NCBI GenBank assembly: GCA_964017235.1
Contig: OZ024936.1
Coordinates: 56,285,028-56,349,027 of the forward strand
DNA from: Sabellastarte sp. h YS-2021
Taxonomy: Eukaryota > Annelida > Polychaeta > Sabellida > Sabellidae
Direction of reading: 5' to 3'
Length of the DNA stretch: 64,000 nucleotides
Numbering within the stretch: the first letter of the stretch is position 1; the number at the start of each line of letters is the position of its first letter. The position numbers and the translations under genes are program-made. Under the pieces are notes generated by a model. The model was not told the origin of the DNA and searched no databases. It saw only the letters and a program-made list of their open reading frames with translations. Shown piece by piece: positions 1-9,640 of the stretch.

Positions 1-324
1 AAAATAAATTATCATGCAAATTAAAAAAAAAAACGTGGGGAAGACAGAAGTTCGTGAAGTTTACTTCAATATTTAAGAAAATTTTGTGTACGAGTTGTGG
101 GTACGAGTTGTTGGTCACGAGCTGCCGTGGTCACGAGATGCTCGTATACCATTTGTCAACACCTTATGATTATGTTTAAATAAAAATGACCACAAATACA
201 GTATTTTCCTTTTAAGGGAGTAAATAATTTTTTAAGAAATACAAAAATTGAGTCAAAATATAGCTTGATGCACTTTTCACATTGAAAAATCACAGTTTCG
301 TACATCTTTGTGTATATTTTTAGG
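1..324. other. AT-rich intergenic sequence, no gene seen
   Basis: No coding or RNA gene is supported. Between about 88 and 155 there are short repeated motifs of the form TACGAGTTG and TCACGAG in both orientations. They resemble the terminal motif of the foldback element that follows and may be a decayed outer part of it. Confidence 0.4.
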
Positions 325-800
325 TGTACGTGCAACTCGCTGACACGGGAAGTCGCTGACACTAACTCGCTGACAATATGCAAATTAGATCTGGCAGGTT
401 ATACAGACAGTAAAACTCGAGAACTCACAGCCATAGAACCCAAGTCATTAATATTCATGAGAAGATATGAGGTCACGGATTTCACCTAACAATATTTTAT
501 AAAATGGACGTCTCGACGAAGATTAAATACTTTAAACTACAGAACTAACGGCCATAGAACCCAAGTCATTAATATTCATGAGAAGATATGAGGTCACGGA
601 TTTCCCCTGGCATTTCCTAACAATATTTTATAAAATGGACGTCTGGACGAAGATCAAATACTTTAAACTACAGAACTCACGGCCATATGCAAATGAGATA
701 ACGTGTATATATACACACGTACATATTTTTTGTCAGCGAGTTGTGTCAGCGAGTTTCCGTTAGCGACTTCCCATGACAGCGAGTTGTACGTAAATCTATT
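325..800. mobile_element. Foldback / MITE-like element with CTCGCTGACA inverted arms
   Basis: Two arms of roughly 50-60 bp are inverted copies of each other. The left arm (about 325-378) carries GCAACTCGCTGACA, GAAGTCGCTGACA and AACTCGCTGACA. The right arm (about 733-795) carries the complements TGTCAGCGAGTTG, GTCAGCGAGTTTCC and GACAGCGAGTTGTACG. Each arm therefore holds three near-copies of one 10-bp word, typical of foldback-type or MITE-like DNA elements with repetitive ends. The centre is a tandem duplication with no coding capacity. I see no clear target-site duplication, so the exact ends and the superfamily are uncertain. An ATGCAAAT octamer lies just inside each arm in the same orientation. 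Confidence 0.55.
420..671. repeat. Two-copy tandem duplication, 121 and 131 bp, in the foldback core
   Basis: The block starting AGAACTCACAGCCATAGAAC at 420 recurs at 541 with few substitutions, and a third start (AGAACTCACGGCCATA) is seen at 672. The second copy has about 10 extra bases, CCTGGCATTT, near 606. This is direct sequence identity, not coding. Confidence 0.85.
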
Positions 801-1554
801 TTTAAAATAAATTAAGTGTGATATGGCTGTTATGTACTAAAAAGTACATTGTTTTGCATTTTATTTTTTATTTCATAAAAATCACTTCCTGGTTTGGATC
901 TACATAGATTGTTTATCCACGTACGTTTTCCACGAACGGAACTCCAATTAAGGCTTATTGTTGGTGGCCGGTTGACAGCTCAACCCTACCGCAGTTAAGG
1001 TGATTTACCTTCAGTGACGATTTTTAATATTTTAAGATCTTCGGGTGTCCAGAAATCAACCTATTGGTGGAAACAACTATTACGTTGTTTATGATGTGAT
1101 TTACATTGGCAAACAGTAAAGAAAATTTACAGACTAACATGCGGCCATGTTGGTCTGCAACCCAAGGTAAACTTGTTTCCGGTGTATACTAAAGCTGCAA
1201 TTTCTCTTTCTGTATTTCTGGTTTTTGTATTTATTATGTATAATTTCTGTATTATATATAATTTCTGTATTTATTATAAATAATAATCATGATAATCACT
1301 CAGAATAAAATGTATACAAAAAAGCCTTGCATGTGGATATTACCATGGGTCAAGATATACTGACCAAACTCTGAAAATAAAAAAAAAAAAAACAAAAAAA
1401 AAACTGCTCATTCACTAAAATTGTATAAAGACAAACAATGCATTAATAACATTATATTCATATTAGTGGGTTATTCTGTACTTTGAAAACTCTATTTCTG
1501 TATTTTGTGGTACATCACGTCATGAACTTTATGGCATGTAAGAGTTAGAAAGAT
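801..1554. other. Intergenic sequence with A-rich tract, no gene seen
   Basis: No gene is recognised. A region near 1200-1290 repeats ATTTCTGTATT words, and about 1376-1403 is almost pure A. The A-run could be the tail of an old retroposed copy, but nothing recognisable lies in front of it. Confidence 0.4.
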
Positions 1555-1793
1555 ACCATGGGGTCACGGTGGCGGAGTGGTAACACTCTCGCTTCCCACC
1601 TCTGAGATCAGAGTTTGAATCCCGGCCTGACCTCAAGTGGGAAAGCTGGTAGCTGCTTGCTGTTGGTCGGCAATTTACAGTACAGATCCTTGACCAACTG
1701 TATGTACTGGCTTCCTCTGCCCTTCCATACCTGTCGTGATATGACCTGTACAGTGTTGAAAGTGACGTAAAAGCCCAAATAAATAAATAAAAA
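1555..1793 (+). mobile_element. tRNA-derived SINE, copy 1
   Basis: This is a Pol III SINE. A box-A match TGGCGGAGTGG is at 1570-1580 and a box-B match AGTTTGAATCC is at 1612-1622, spaced as in tRNA genes. The head is followed by a body of about 150 bp without tRNA structure and a (AAAT)n tail near 1778-1793. The 8-bp word AGAAAGAT flanks it at 1547-1554 and 1794-1801, a plausible target-site duplication. The tRNA-like head is not a tRNA gene, because it runs into the SINE body and recurs in other copies in this window. Such elements depend on a partner LINE for retrotransposition. The family name is not known to me. Confidence 0.8.
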
Positions 1794-2129
1794 AGAAAGA
1801 TGCATCAATGTTCAATAGGAATAGGTAGATAATATTTAAACAGAAGACAGGTAAAAGTGTTGTTTTTAATAAGTGAAGAGAATTACATGCCCTTGGATAA
1901 TGAAAATTCAACCATGAGCTATTATGATGTGTAGATTCTTGTTGGGTCTGTCAGCTTGATGTTAGGATCCAGTAAATAGACATTCTTGTGAGAATTTAGT
2001 TTTGAACCTCTTAGTACCAGAGTTGAAAAGCTATAAAAGCAAAAAAGTTCCCTTTTTAGTACAGTGCAATGCTGTAAGGCAGTTACAAGAAGATGTGTAA
2101 TTGTGTATTAATAGGTTCTGTTCCTTGTT
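1794..2129. other. Intergenic sequence, nothing recognised
   Basis: AT-rich stretch between the SINE and the retroelement fossil. No open frame, RNA gene or repeat relation was seen. Confidence 0.35.
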
Positions 2130-3600
2130 TGGTCATGCACTTGAAATGGAAACTCTGAAGCCACCTGAATACATGGGAATAGATTTCACCAACCTCTCAT
2201 AGGACTGGAGGAAATACTTGTGGCCTTGTCTCAGGCATTCCATTTAAGGATGAAAAAATTCAATCACCCGCACTTTCCCAATTAATTCAACAACAACATT
2301 TTAACTTAGTAACTGAAAGACAAAATTGATGCAATAATAAAAAAATTGAAAGATCACTGTGACCAAAGAAAAATGAAACCTGCCATTTTTCTTTACATGA
2401 AATCCACCGGGTACATTTACTGCACATCTACATAAAGTGAGTGAGGAATTGATGTATTCCTGACTTTGGAACAGAGCAAAGAAGGTGCATTTTTGTTGAC
2501 CTTGATGACAGTATGGTAATATATCAAATAGTGTTTTGTGTTGATCATTTAAAGGCTACTTAGAGAAACAAACATGACACTAGACAAGTCGTCATCTATT
2601 TGTAGTGCCACAGAACCTAGCAAATTACATGTCAGGACGTTTCAGTCCTTGAACCATAGCCAAGGTCTACCTAATCAGGAAAGTGGAGATTTTGTTGCAT
2701 AAAATACCAAAAATACAGGACACAAAACAAGAAACCGATCTTAATCGAATGAAACAAAAAAACCTGGCTGTTCTTACTGTGGATATACTTCAAACTTAAA
2801 TAGGACATGTCCAGCCATGGAAGTTTAGTTTCATAAGTGTAACCACATAAGTCATTTTGCAAAGGTTTGCTACTCACAAACCCTATATGCCATAAGTATG
2901 GACAGTAGTGTTCTCCGGCGAACTTTCAGAATAAAGTAAAAGTGGTAAATGTAAATTATTTACTGAGAATACAGTGCAGCTCTGAAAGTAGTTAAACTCA
3001 CATTTCCAGGTTGATACAGGCGAACCCTTTAACCGTATTCCTTAAAATGTTTACAGAATTGAAGAAGGCAAATCTAAAGCCAGCTTATAATCAATCTTTT
3101 TGTATGGTAAGCAAAGGCTGCGAGGGAACAGCAAATATAAATTCAAGGCTTTGGTTTGAAAGAAAAGCTTTAAAGCTGACTTCTTAATTGTAGAGCTTAA
3201 TTCACATCTTCTGCTATGCCTATAAAATGGTAATTGACTCAAATATCATATCAGTGATTGAGCGTGTTTAGATGTACACAATATAAAAATTATCAAAATA
3301 TATATATTGGATTAATATACAGTGATGTATTTAATGGTCTTGGTCTAGCCAGAAACAAGCATAAAATAAAGTTAAAAGCAGGTGCAACTCCACTATTCAA
3401 CCAGCCCAACCAGTGCCTATTGCTCTTAAACCTAAATTGAAAATAAACTTAATGCCTTGCAAAAACTTAATCTCCGTTGTTGATACCACAACTGACCTGG
3501 TCAGTAACCTCATACATGTAATTACTGAATAGAAGAATGGATCTCTGTGGCTTTGTCGCAACCCACTAAATCTCATTCTAAGACTGTTTAATTTGTCAAC
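2130..3600 (+). mobile_element. Gypsy/Ty3-like LTR retroelement fossil, internal fragment
   Basis: A decayed internal part of an LTR retroelement on the plus strand. Recognisable patches occur in the order expected for the family: a gag-like region with two zinc-knuckle-like cysteine clusters (about 2150-2880), a short aspartic-protease-like patch (about 3005-3060), and the stretch that leads into reverse transcriptase (about 3310-3600). No LTRs were found at either side, and integrase and RNase H are not seen. It is broken in many places and looks old. The family call rests on short motif patches read by eye. Confidence 0.5.
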
Positions 3601-3619
3601 AGTAATATTTAGTAATATT

Positions 3620-3840
3620 ACTGATTAACCACTATCATAGCATCCTTAGCTTATTAGCTTTAATTCGAAGTTTGACAAAAAGTATTCAAATAGTTAATAG
3701 ACTCATAGTAATTCTTAATTATTAGTAATTACATCTTAAAAGTTGCTATTATTGCATGGTACTTTATCTGTAAATTGTTAATTATTGGGTCTATGCTTAT
3801 GATATTTTGTTAATGTATCTAACTATGGGGATCAGTTGTT
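3620..3840 (+). repeat. Dispersed repeat, copy 1 (partner at about 6190-6378)
   Basis: The words TAGCATCCTTAGCTTATT, GGACTCATAGTAATT (here with AGACTCATAGTAATT), TTAAAAGTTGC, CTTATGATATTTT and GGATCAGTTG occur in the same order and spacing here and at 6190-6378. This shows an interspersed repeat of about 200 bp with moderate divergence. No function is inferred. It might be part of the neighbouring retroelement. Confidence 0.7.
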
Positions 3841-3913
3841 TTTGTGTCCATACAAATAGCAAAGTAGAAGTAATAAATATTAAAAGGCGCAGTCTTTATG
3901 TCAATTATACCTT

Positions 3914-3929
3914 GGGGGGGGGGGGGGGG
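3914..3929 (+). repeat. G16 homopolymer
   Basis: Sixteen consecutive G bases in otherwise AT-rich DNA. Its length is likely unstable in vivo and in sequencing. Confidence 0.95.
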
Positions 3930-4884
3930 TCCCTTGGAGAATGTGTGGGTTCATAATCCAGTCAGACTTCAGCAGTGGTGGAACCCGAATCGAACCTCAA
4001 CCCATAGATAAATTTTGTTTAATATGCATTTCTACATATCCTAAACAGTCATTATAGATTACATGAGATTTGAAAGAAGCTATGGAACCACTGTTAAGAC
4101 ACAAAACCAAACGTCCCACACATGATTGATAAAACATGTAAGTAGGTAACAAATTTATATACAAATTCGATTAAGATTGATAATATGACTTGAAAGGTAT
4201 GGGCATGCAAATTATATACAAAGCCAATAAATTTGCATGAATTGTGTCCAGTTAATCTTGCCAAAGGTAATAGCATTGCTTACTGGCTTATGTTAACATG
4301 GTAAAAGTCTTAGTATGCTGAAAGTCTTAGTGTTGGACCCTGCATCAACCAGTACGTCATTTTTAATAAAGTGTTTGATTAACTAAACCATGGCCTTCCT
4401 GTTTTTGAACACTGATTACTCATATTGAATCTTGCTGTTGACAGTCACACATAAACAAAGAAAAAAAGTTATTCTCCCCATTTATAATTCCCTCCCGGGT
4501 TATATCCATTTACTTGATATAGCTGTATTGTCAGTTATCCTTTATCAAGAACCTCTGAATGGAGCTGGGTGTCAGCCACATAAAGGGAATGAGTTTTCTC
4601 CTGGTGTGCACTCTTACTCCGGCCAGCTGCTCCTAAATATTGTCACCAAAGGAAAGCATGTGGACTTGTGGGACTGTCCATATCAGAGTGTTCTACTCCA
4701 TTAAATAAGTATACGTGTAATTTATACTTATGACCCTGTTAATGTAATGATTGCTTGTTATTCATTTTGTAAAAGATAGTTTGTTGTTACATATAAGTAG
4801 CATTACTTAACTTACTTGTATAATAAATTTAATAAGGTTGCAGTTATTATAAGACATAGTGAAGGACTGTCAATGAAATGTTAG

Positions 4885-4971
4885 TTGAGAGGCTGTATTT
4901 ATTTGGGGTTTTATGTTGCTTTCAACACTGTGTTACCACTCTGCCACCGTGGCCCTTATTGAGAGGCTGTA
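4885..4971 (-). mobile_element. Internally deleted SINE, copy 2, with 13-bp target-site duplication
   Basis: TTGAGAGGCTGTA occurs exactly at 4885-4897 and 4959-4971. Between them lie only about 61 bp. One part (4898-4930) matches the 3' tail region of the SINE family in reverse (TTTATTTGGGGTTTTA). The other (4931-4955) matches its 5' head in reverse (ACCACTCTGCCACCGTGG). The body and box B are missing. The intact duplication shows a genuine retroposition event. The deletion arose either in the source RNA (splicing-like or template jumping) or after insertion. Confidence 0.8.
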
Positions 4972-5419
4972 ATGCTCAGCCATGTTGGTGCTTACGCCAA
5001 TACAGTAGATAGGCTGCGGTAGAAAGGGCATTTTTAGGAATTGAAATAATCTTGGAAGTCAGTGGCCAATTATATTATAATTGGCTCCATGTTTAGAATT
5101 CCTTGTTGGATTACTTCCATTGTTGATGTAAAGTACATTTTGTCAAGAAACAAACTTTACATCCACAATTATTACTAATAACTTAAATTCACCCCGTCAA
5201 TGATCGCATAGTATTATGCTAGAACTGAACAGTTTGCTAGTCAGTGCTCAGGAAAGGGGTAAGAGTGCTGAGAATTTTAGCTAGTTTACATGTCAGTGAT
5301 AATTAGTATTAGAAGAGTATATTTTATAGTTTAACAATAATTGTGGTATGAACTGGGTTATCACAAATTACTGCTATTTCTCCATTGTTGGTCAGGCTTG
5401 TTACTAAATTTGATAATAA
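4972..5419. other. Intergenic sequence with two short palindromes
   Basis: No gene. At 5065-5085 there is a perfect 10-bp-arm palindrome (GCCAATTATA, one T, TATAATTGGC). At 5125-5163 the 10-bp arms GATGTAAAGT and ACTTTACATC are separated by 19 bases. Neither can be tied to a function. Confidence 0.5.
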
Positions 5420-6200
5420 TTTTTGGTATAATGTTGAGCACCAACTCACAATCGGGAAAATCTCAAGATTGTCCTTGCACAAACTCACTATCTTGAACTG
5501 AGGCAAACAGCTCAAGATGGGACGCCCATCTTGAGACTGGGCTGCACAAACTCAAGATATTTACCTGGGGCTGTGATTTGCTAATCAATTGCACTCCACT
5601 ATAAGTTGATTGGCTGATTTTGATGCCTGAGCTATGTGGTGTTAGGTAGCCTTACCATTCATAATTGCCATTGCCCTATACTTCATGATGAGCACTTTGG
5701 TGTTTTGTTTCTATGTAACTACAAAGAGTCTGAACTTGTTTATATGAGAATTAAATACAGCACAATACACAATTCTAAAAAATGCAATTGATAATCTACA
5801 AAATGGAAACATCTGACAGCACACCAACAATAATTAAAATGCAATTCAAAATCTAAAGGAAGCATATTACAAAAATAAAACCCTTTAATTATATAATCAA
5901 AGAGTTTTTCCATATAAAATGTGCAAAATATCTGACCAGATACCAACAATTGTAGAAATGCAATTAATAATCTAGGAAAAGAGCAGAAAACGCATCACAA
6001 CAACAAAATCCGTCTGATTAGACAATTAAAAAGCCTGAGGTATTATATCCTATTTATTTTAAGTTTATGCTGCCCAAACTCGAGATGCTCTGCACAATCT
6101 CAAGATGTTTGCCTCAACTCAAGATCTTGAGTTTGTGCAGGGACAATCTTGAGATGTTCCCAATAGCGAGTTGGGGCCTAACAGCAATATTACCAAATCA
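5420..6200. mobile_element. Inverted-repeat DNA element with CTCAAGAT-rich arms
   Basis: The left arm (about 5420-5535) and right arm (about 6066-6200) are imperfect inverted copies over roughly 100 bp. Shared words include ATCTCAAGATTGTCC, TGCACAAACTC and TTGAGGCAAAC-like sequence, when the right arm is read in reverse. Both arms repeat the word CTCAAGAT or its complement many times. The right arm also contains the local palindrome CTCAAGATCTTGAG. The interior (5536-6065) is AT-rich with no transposase. This fits a non-autonomous MITE or foldback element. No target duplication is obvious, so the superfamily is open. Confidence 0.6.
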
Positions 6201-6378
6201 CTATTGTAGCATCCTTAGCTTATTTTGTTTAATTCAAAGTGATAGAAAGTATTCAGATAGTAAATGGACTCATAGTAATTACATATTAAAAGTTGCCATT
6301 ATGGGTATTTTATCTTTAAATTTTATTGTGTCAATACTTATGATATTTTATTCACCTTTAATTATAGAGATCAGTTGA
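6190..6378 (+). repeat. Dispersed repeat, copy 2
   Basis: Same-orientation partner of 3620-3840. It overlaps the right edge of the inverted-repeat element by about 10 bp, so that element may have inserted at or next to this repeat. Confidence 0.65.
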
Positions 6379-7151
6379 CTTATAATACTGTTGTACAAGT
6401 TGCTATTGAATATATATTGGTTAAATTTACAATTTTATTGAAACAATTTATCACTTTATGTGTAAAAATATCCAAATTAATGTAAGAGCGTCATATATAT
6501 ATGTAAAAAATTAGTATTAAATTAACAGAAAAAAACCTTGAAAAAATTTGTCTGTATACAATAAAAGGTTATTAATATATTCTCATCAGAGTTATGGAAC
6601 TTTGGAATGGGTTTTGTTTCTTGTTAAAAGTACTTAGGCAGAAAAGTGTTAATAATAAAAATCAGACTTCAAAGATGAAAGTTAAAAAGTAATAAGTAAG
6701 AAATCGAAATTTTCTAAATGCAATTAACTGTTTTGGAGTAGCATCAGGGCTATTTTGTGGTTTACCTTCAAGCAATAAAGTAGTATCACAAGTGGGTAAG
6801 GGAAAGCATCAAAGGACAGATGGTAGTATATGCATAATTGTGACTGACACATGCTTTACATTAAAAAGTCCTAAAAAACTCTTAAAATTCAGATGTGGTT
6901 TCATTATTATGAAATTATTAATTTTATTCATCCCTTTGTTGTGGTATAAATTAATTTAGGATAATTGTTACCAGAAAATAGGATTATGAATTTTAAGGTT
7001 ACCAACACCAACAAACCCAACTCTACTAAATTACTTGCTAGAATTGGTAGTGGTAGGTTTGCATTTGTGAATTACTTCCCTTCCCAACTTGATAATTGGC
7101 TATACTATCACTCTACTGTGTTGCAGTTTTACAACTGTGAAAACCCTTGAT
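6379..7151. other. AT-rich intergenic sequence, nothing recognised
   Basis: Short AT-rich runs and a small TA microsatellite near 6494-6502. The 61-codon frame near 6965 has no recognisable features. Confidence 0.35.
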
Positions 7152-7395
7152 CTTGTGTCTTGATTTATTTATTTAGGTTTTAACCTCACTTTTAACACAT
7201 TATATAGTCATACCATAATGGGTAGTTTTATGGGCAGAGGAAACCAGTACATACAGTTGGTTAAGGTTCTGTACTGTAAACTGCCAACCAAAGGCAAGCA
7301 ACTGCCAGATTCGAAGGCCAGGATTCGAACTCTAATCTCAGAGGTTGGAGGCGAAAGTGTTACCACTCTGCCACTGTGGCTGACTTGTGTCTTGA
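7152..7395 (-). mobile_element. tRNA-derived SINE, copy 3, with perfect 12-bp target-site duplication
   Basis: CTTGTGTCTTGA occurs exactly at 7152-7163 and 7384-7395 and bounds a full-looking SINE at 7164-7383 in reverse orientation. The reverse complement shows the A-box region (CCACTCTGCCACTGTGG at about 7365-7379) and a B-box (GGATTCGAACTC at about 7321-7332, on the opposite strand). The (AAAT)n-type tail lies at 7164-7175. The body shares ACCAGTACATACAGTTGGTT and CTGTACTGTAAACTGCC with the complement of copy 1. The clean duplication suggests a fairly recent or well-preserved insertion. Confidence 0.88.
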
Positions 7396-7777
7396 AAACA
7401 GAAAAAATAAATGTAATCAACCACTGATAATCAGACCGCATAGTCAAAACGATTGAGTTAAACCATTTAATAGGGCTGTCCTACCATCAAGAAAAATGTT
7501 CTTTTAGCTGCAAGTATGATAATTAATTTATGGCCCATTTCATGGCCTGATCTGGGAGGTGGTGTTGCCTTACGTGGTTGGAGAGGGCAGGAATCATGGT
7601 CAGGCCAGAAACAGAGCCAGGGTGGGCATACTCATCCACAGACACAGGGGTCCAGGGGTGTAGGAGGAAACCTTGGTTCAAGAGGGACACATATATTGTC
7701 ACTACACAGCCATACTGCTATACCTGGCAGGTTTTCTACTTCTATACATGCATGAACAATTAACTCTTCTATCCCAG
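7396..7777. other. Intergenic sequence with a GC-richer patch
   Basis: Positions about 7550-7700 are clearly richer in G and C than the surroundings and open in two plus-strand frames (61 and 79 codons), but neither product resembles a known domain and both look low-complexity. The word GGTTCAAGAGG at about 7675-7685 is a weak B-box match, so an old Pol III-derived repeat is possible. Confidence 0.35.
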
Positions 7778-9640
7778 TACCAAATATGGCCCTCTAAGAA
7801 TCCCAAGAGAGTTTGCTTGTATTCTGCCTAACCTCAGACTATCAATACCAAGTGATGACTATTTACTATTCTGGTATTTATGGAACAGTTAAAATACCAA
7901 ACCAGCACCCAATCTAACAATCTCAAAAATATGTCATAAGTATGGAAAAATTTGAAATTAATTGATAATTTGCAAGTTTTGAATCAAAAAGAAAGGAAAT
8001 TTACTAATTGTAGTAGTAGTACAATGTTAAAATGTAAAAGCCAGATTTCTTTATTGTGACCCCAGACATTCATGCTACAGTTACAGAATATTACTGGTGT
8101 TATGGTTATAGATCTGACTATTAATTACAAATAAATAACTCTGAAGCTGTATATGTCCAGCACCCCAGGAGAGAGTTTCCTGGTATTTTGCCTAATATCA
8201 GACTGTAAATGCCCAACGATGAATATTAAAACTACCCAGCCAGTAAACTCAAGCTGTCACAAGTAGGCTGAAACTACTTCGAAGTTGTGGCTTTTTATGA
8301 CCAAGTGTTATGATGGTGCTGTTAGATGCCTTAGGTGCAAAAATTGACCTCCTAAGCACAGGTATATTGTGTAGCTATGCTATTTACCCACAACCCATCA
8401 AGGAATGTTGATTAATAATAACAATTATGGCGCATCAGAAGATACCCAAATAAGCTTTAAGGTGACCAAGCTAAAATATTAGATGGTCATAAATAAACAA
8501 AAGCTGTGATTGATTTTTTATGATCAAATCATTTTCAGTTGCTCTTAGAGGACAAAATGAGACCAAATATGACCTTCTAAGAGCCTCAAGAGAGAGTTTG
8601 CCTAACTTCAGACTGTCAATAACCAGTGATGAATATTAACTATTCTGGTATTTATGGAACAGTTAAAAGACCAAACACATACTCAATCTAACAATCTCAA
8701 ACTGTCAAAATTACTTAAATTATGGAATTACTAGATACTTTGTAAATATTGAATCAAAAAGAGAGAAAATTTACTTATTATAGTAGCAGGAGAGCATTAA
8801 AATGTAAAGGTCAGATCCCTTTATTGTGACCCCAGCCATTCATGCTACAGTTACAGAATATTATTGGTGTTATGGTTATAGGTCTGACTGTTAATTACAA
8901 GTAAACAACTCTGAAGCTGTAACTGTCTAGTGTTTCAGGAAAGACTTTGTGGCTATTGGGCCTAACATTACAAGTAGGCTAAATCTACTTGGAAGTTGAG
9001 GATTTTTATGATCAAGTGTTATGATGATTCTGATATATGCTATAAGTCTATAAAAATGATATAGCGCAGGTATATTGTGCAGCTATGCTATTTACCCACA
9101 ACCCATCAAGGCCTGTTCCTTAATAATAACAATTATGAAGCAACAGAAAATACCTATATAAGCCCTTAGGTGACCAAGAAATCATATTAGATGGTCATAA
9201 ATAAACAAAAGCTGTCATTGATTTTTTATGATCAAATCATATACTGTGGCTGTTATCGGACAAAATGAGACCAAATATGACCTTTCAAAGTTCCAAGAGA
9301 GAGGTTATTTGTATTCTGCCTATCCTCAGACTATCAATACCCACTGATGAATAGTAACCATTCTGGTCTATATGGAACAGTTAAAAAAACCAAACAAGCA
9401 CTCAATCTCAAACTGTCAAAATTTCGAAAATTATGGAATTAGTCGATACTTTGCAAATATTGAATTAAAAAGAAAGAAAATTTACTTATTATAGTAACAG
9501 GAGAACATTAAAATGTAAAGGTCAGATTTCTTTATTGTGACATCAGACATTCATGCTACAGTTGCAGAATATTATTTGTGTTATGGTTATAGATCTGACT
9601 ATTAATTACAAGTAAACAACTCTGAAGCTGCAAGTGTCCA
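7778..9640 (-). repeat. Divergent, longer satellite units in reverse orientation
   Basis: Sequence here is the reverse complement of the main satellite: GACCAAATATGACCT, AATACCCAGTGATGAATA-like and TTTACCCACAACCCATCAAG words recur at about 7780, 8560 and 9265. Units are about 700-785 bp rather than 402 bp. Each holds extra sequence absent from the main array (for example 7930-8150), with words such as TTCATGCTACAGTTACAGAA and AACTCTGAAGCTGTA, followed by a degenerate second satellite part. The copies are far more divergent from each other than those in the main array. This is the expected state of a satellite edge and may preserve an older unit from which the short monomer arose. Confidence 0.75.

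Larger units (their letters stand above)
3601..4884. other. Intergenic sequence, no gene supported
   Basis: Apart from the dispersed repeat and G-run listed separately, nothing is recognised. A 90-codon open frame at 4432-4704 resembles no family I know, has no repeat support, and could be chance in DNA of this composition. Near 3982-4000 the word GAATCGAACC resembles an inverted Pol III B box but lacks an A box at the right distance. Confidence 0.35.

Noticed and set aside
1562-1630. Possible functional tRNA gene (A and B boxes present)
   Set aside because: The head has no credible full cloverleaf, continues into a SINE body and tail, and recurs as a family in the window.
4432-4704. 90-codon plus-strand frame
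   Set aside because: No recognisable domain, no splice-site context or repeat support. Chance frame is the simplest explanation.
6067-6378. 103-codon plus-strand frame
   Set aside because: It spans the arm of the inverted-repeat element and the dispersed repeat, both non-coding here.
7516-7763. Two overlapping plus-strand frames in a GC-richer patch
   Set aside because: Gly/Ser/His/Gln-rich low-complexity translations in two frames, no domain, no supporting signals.
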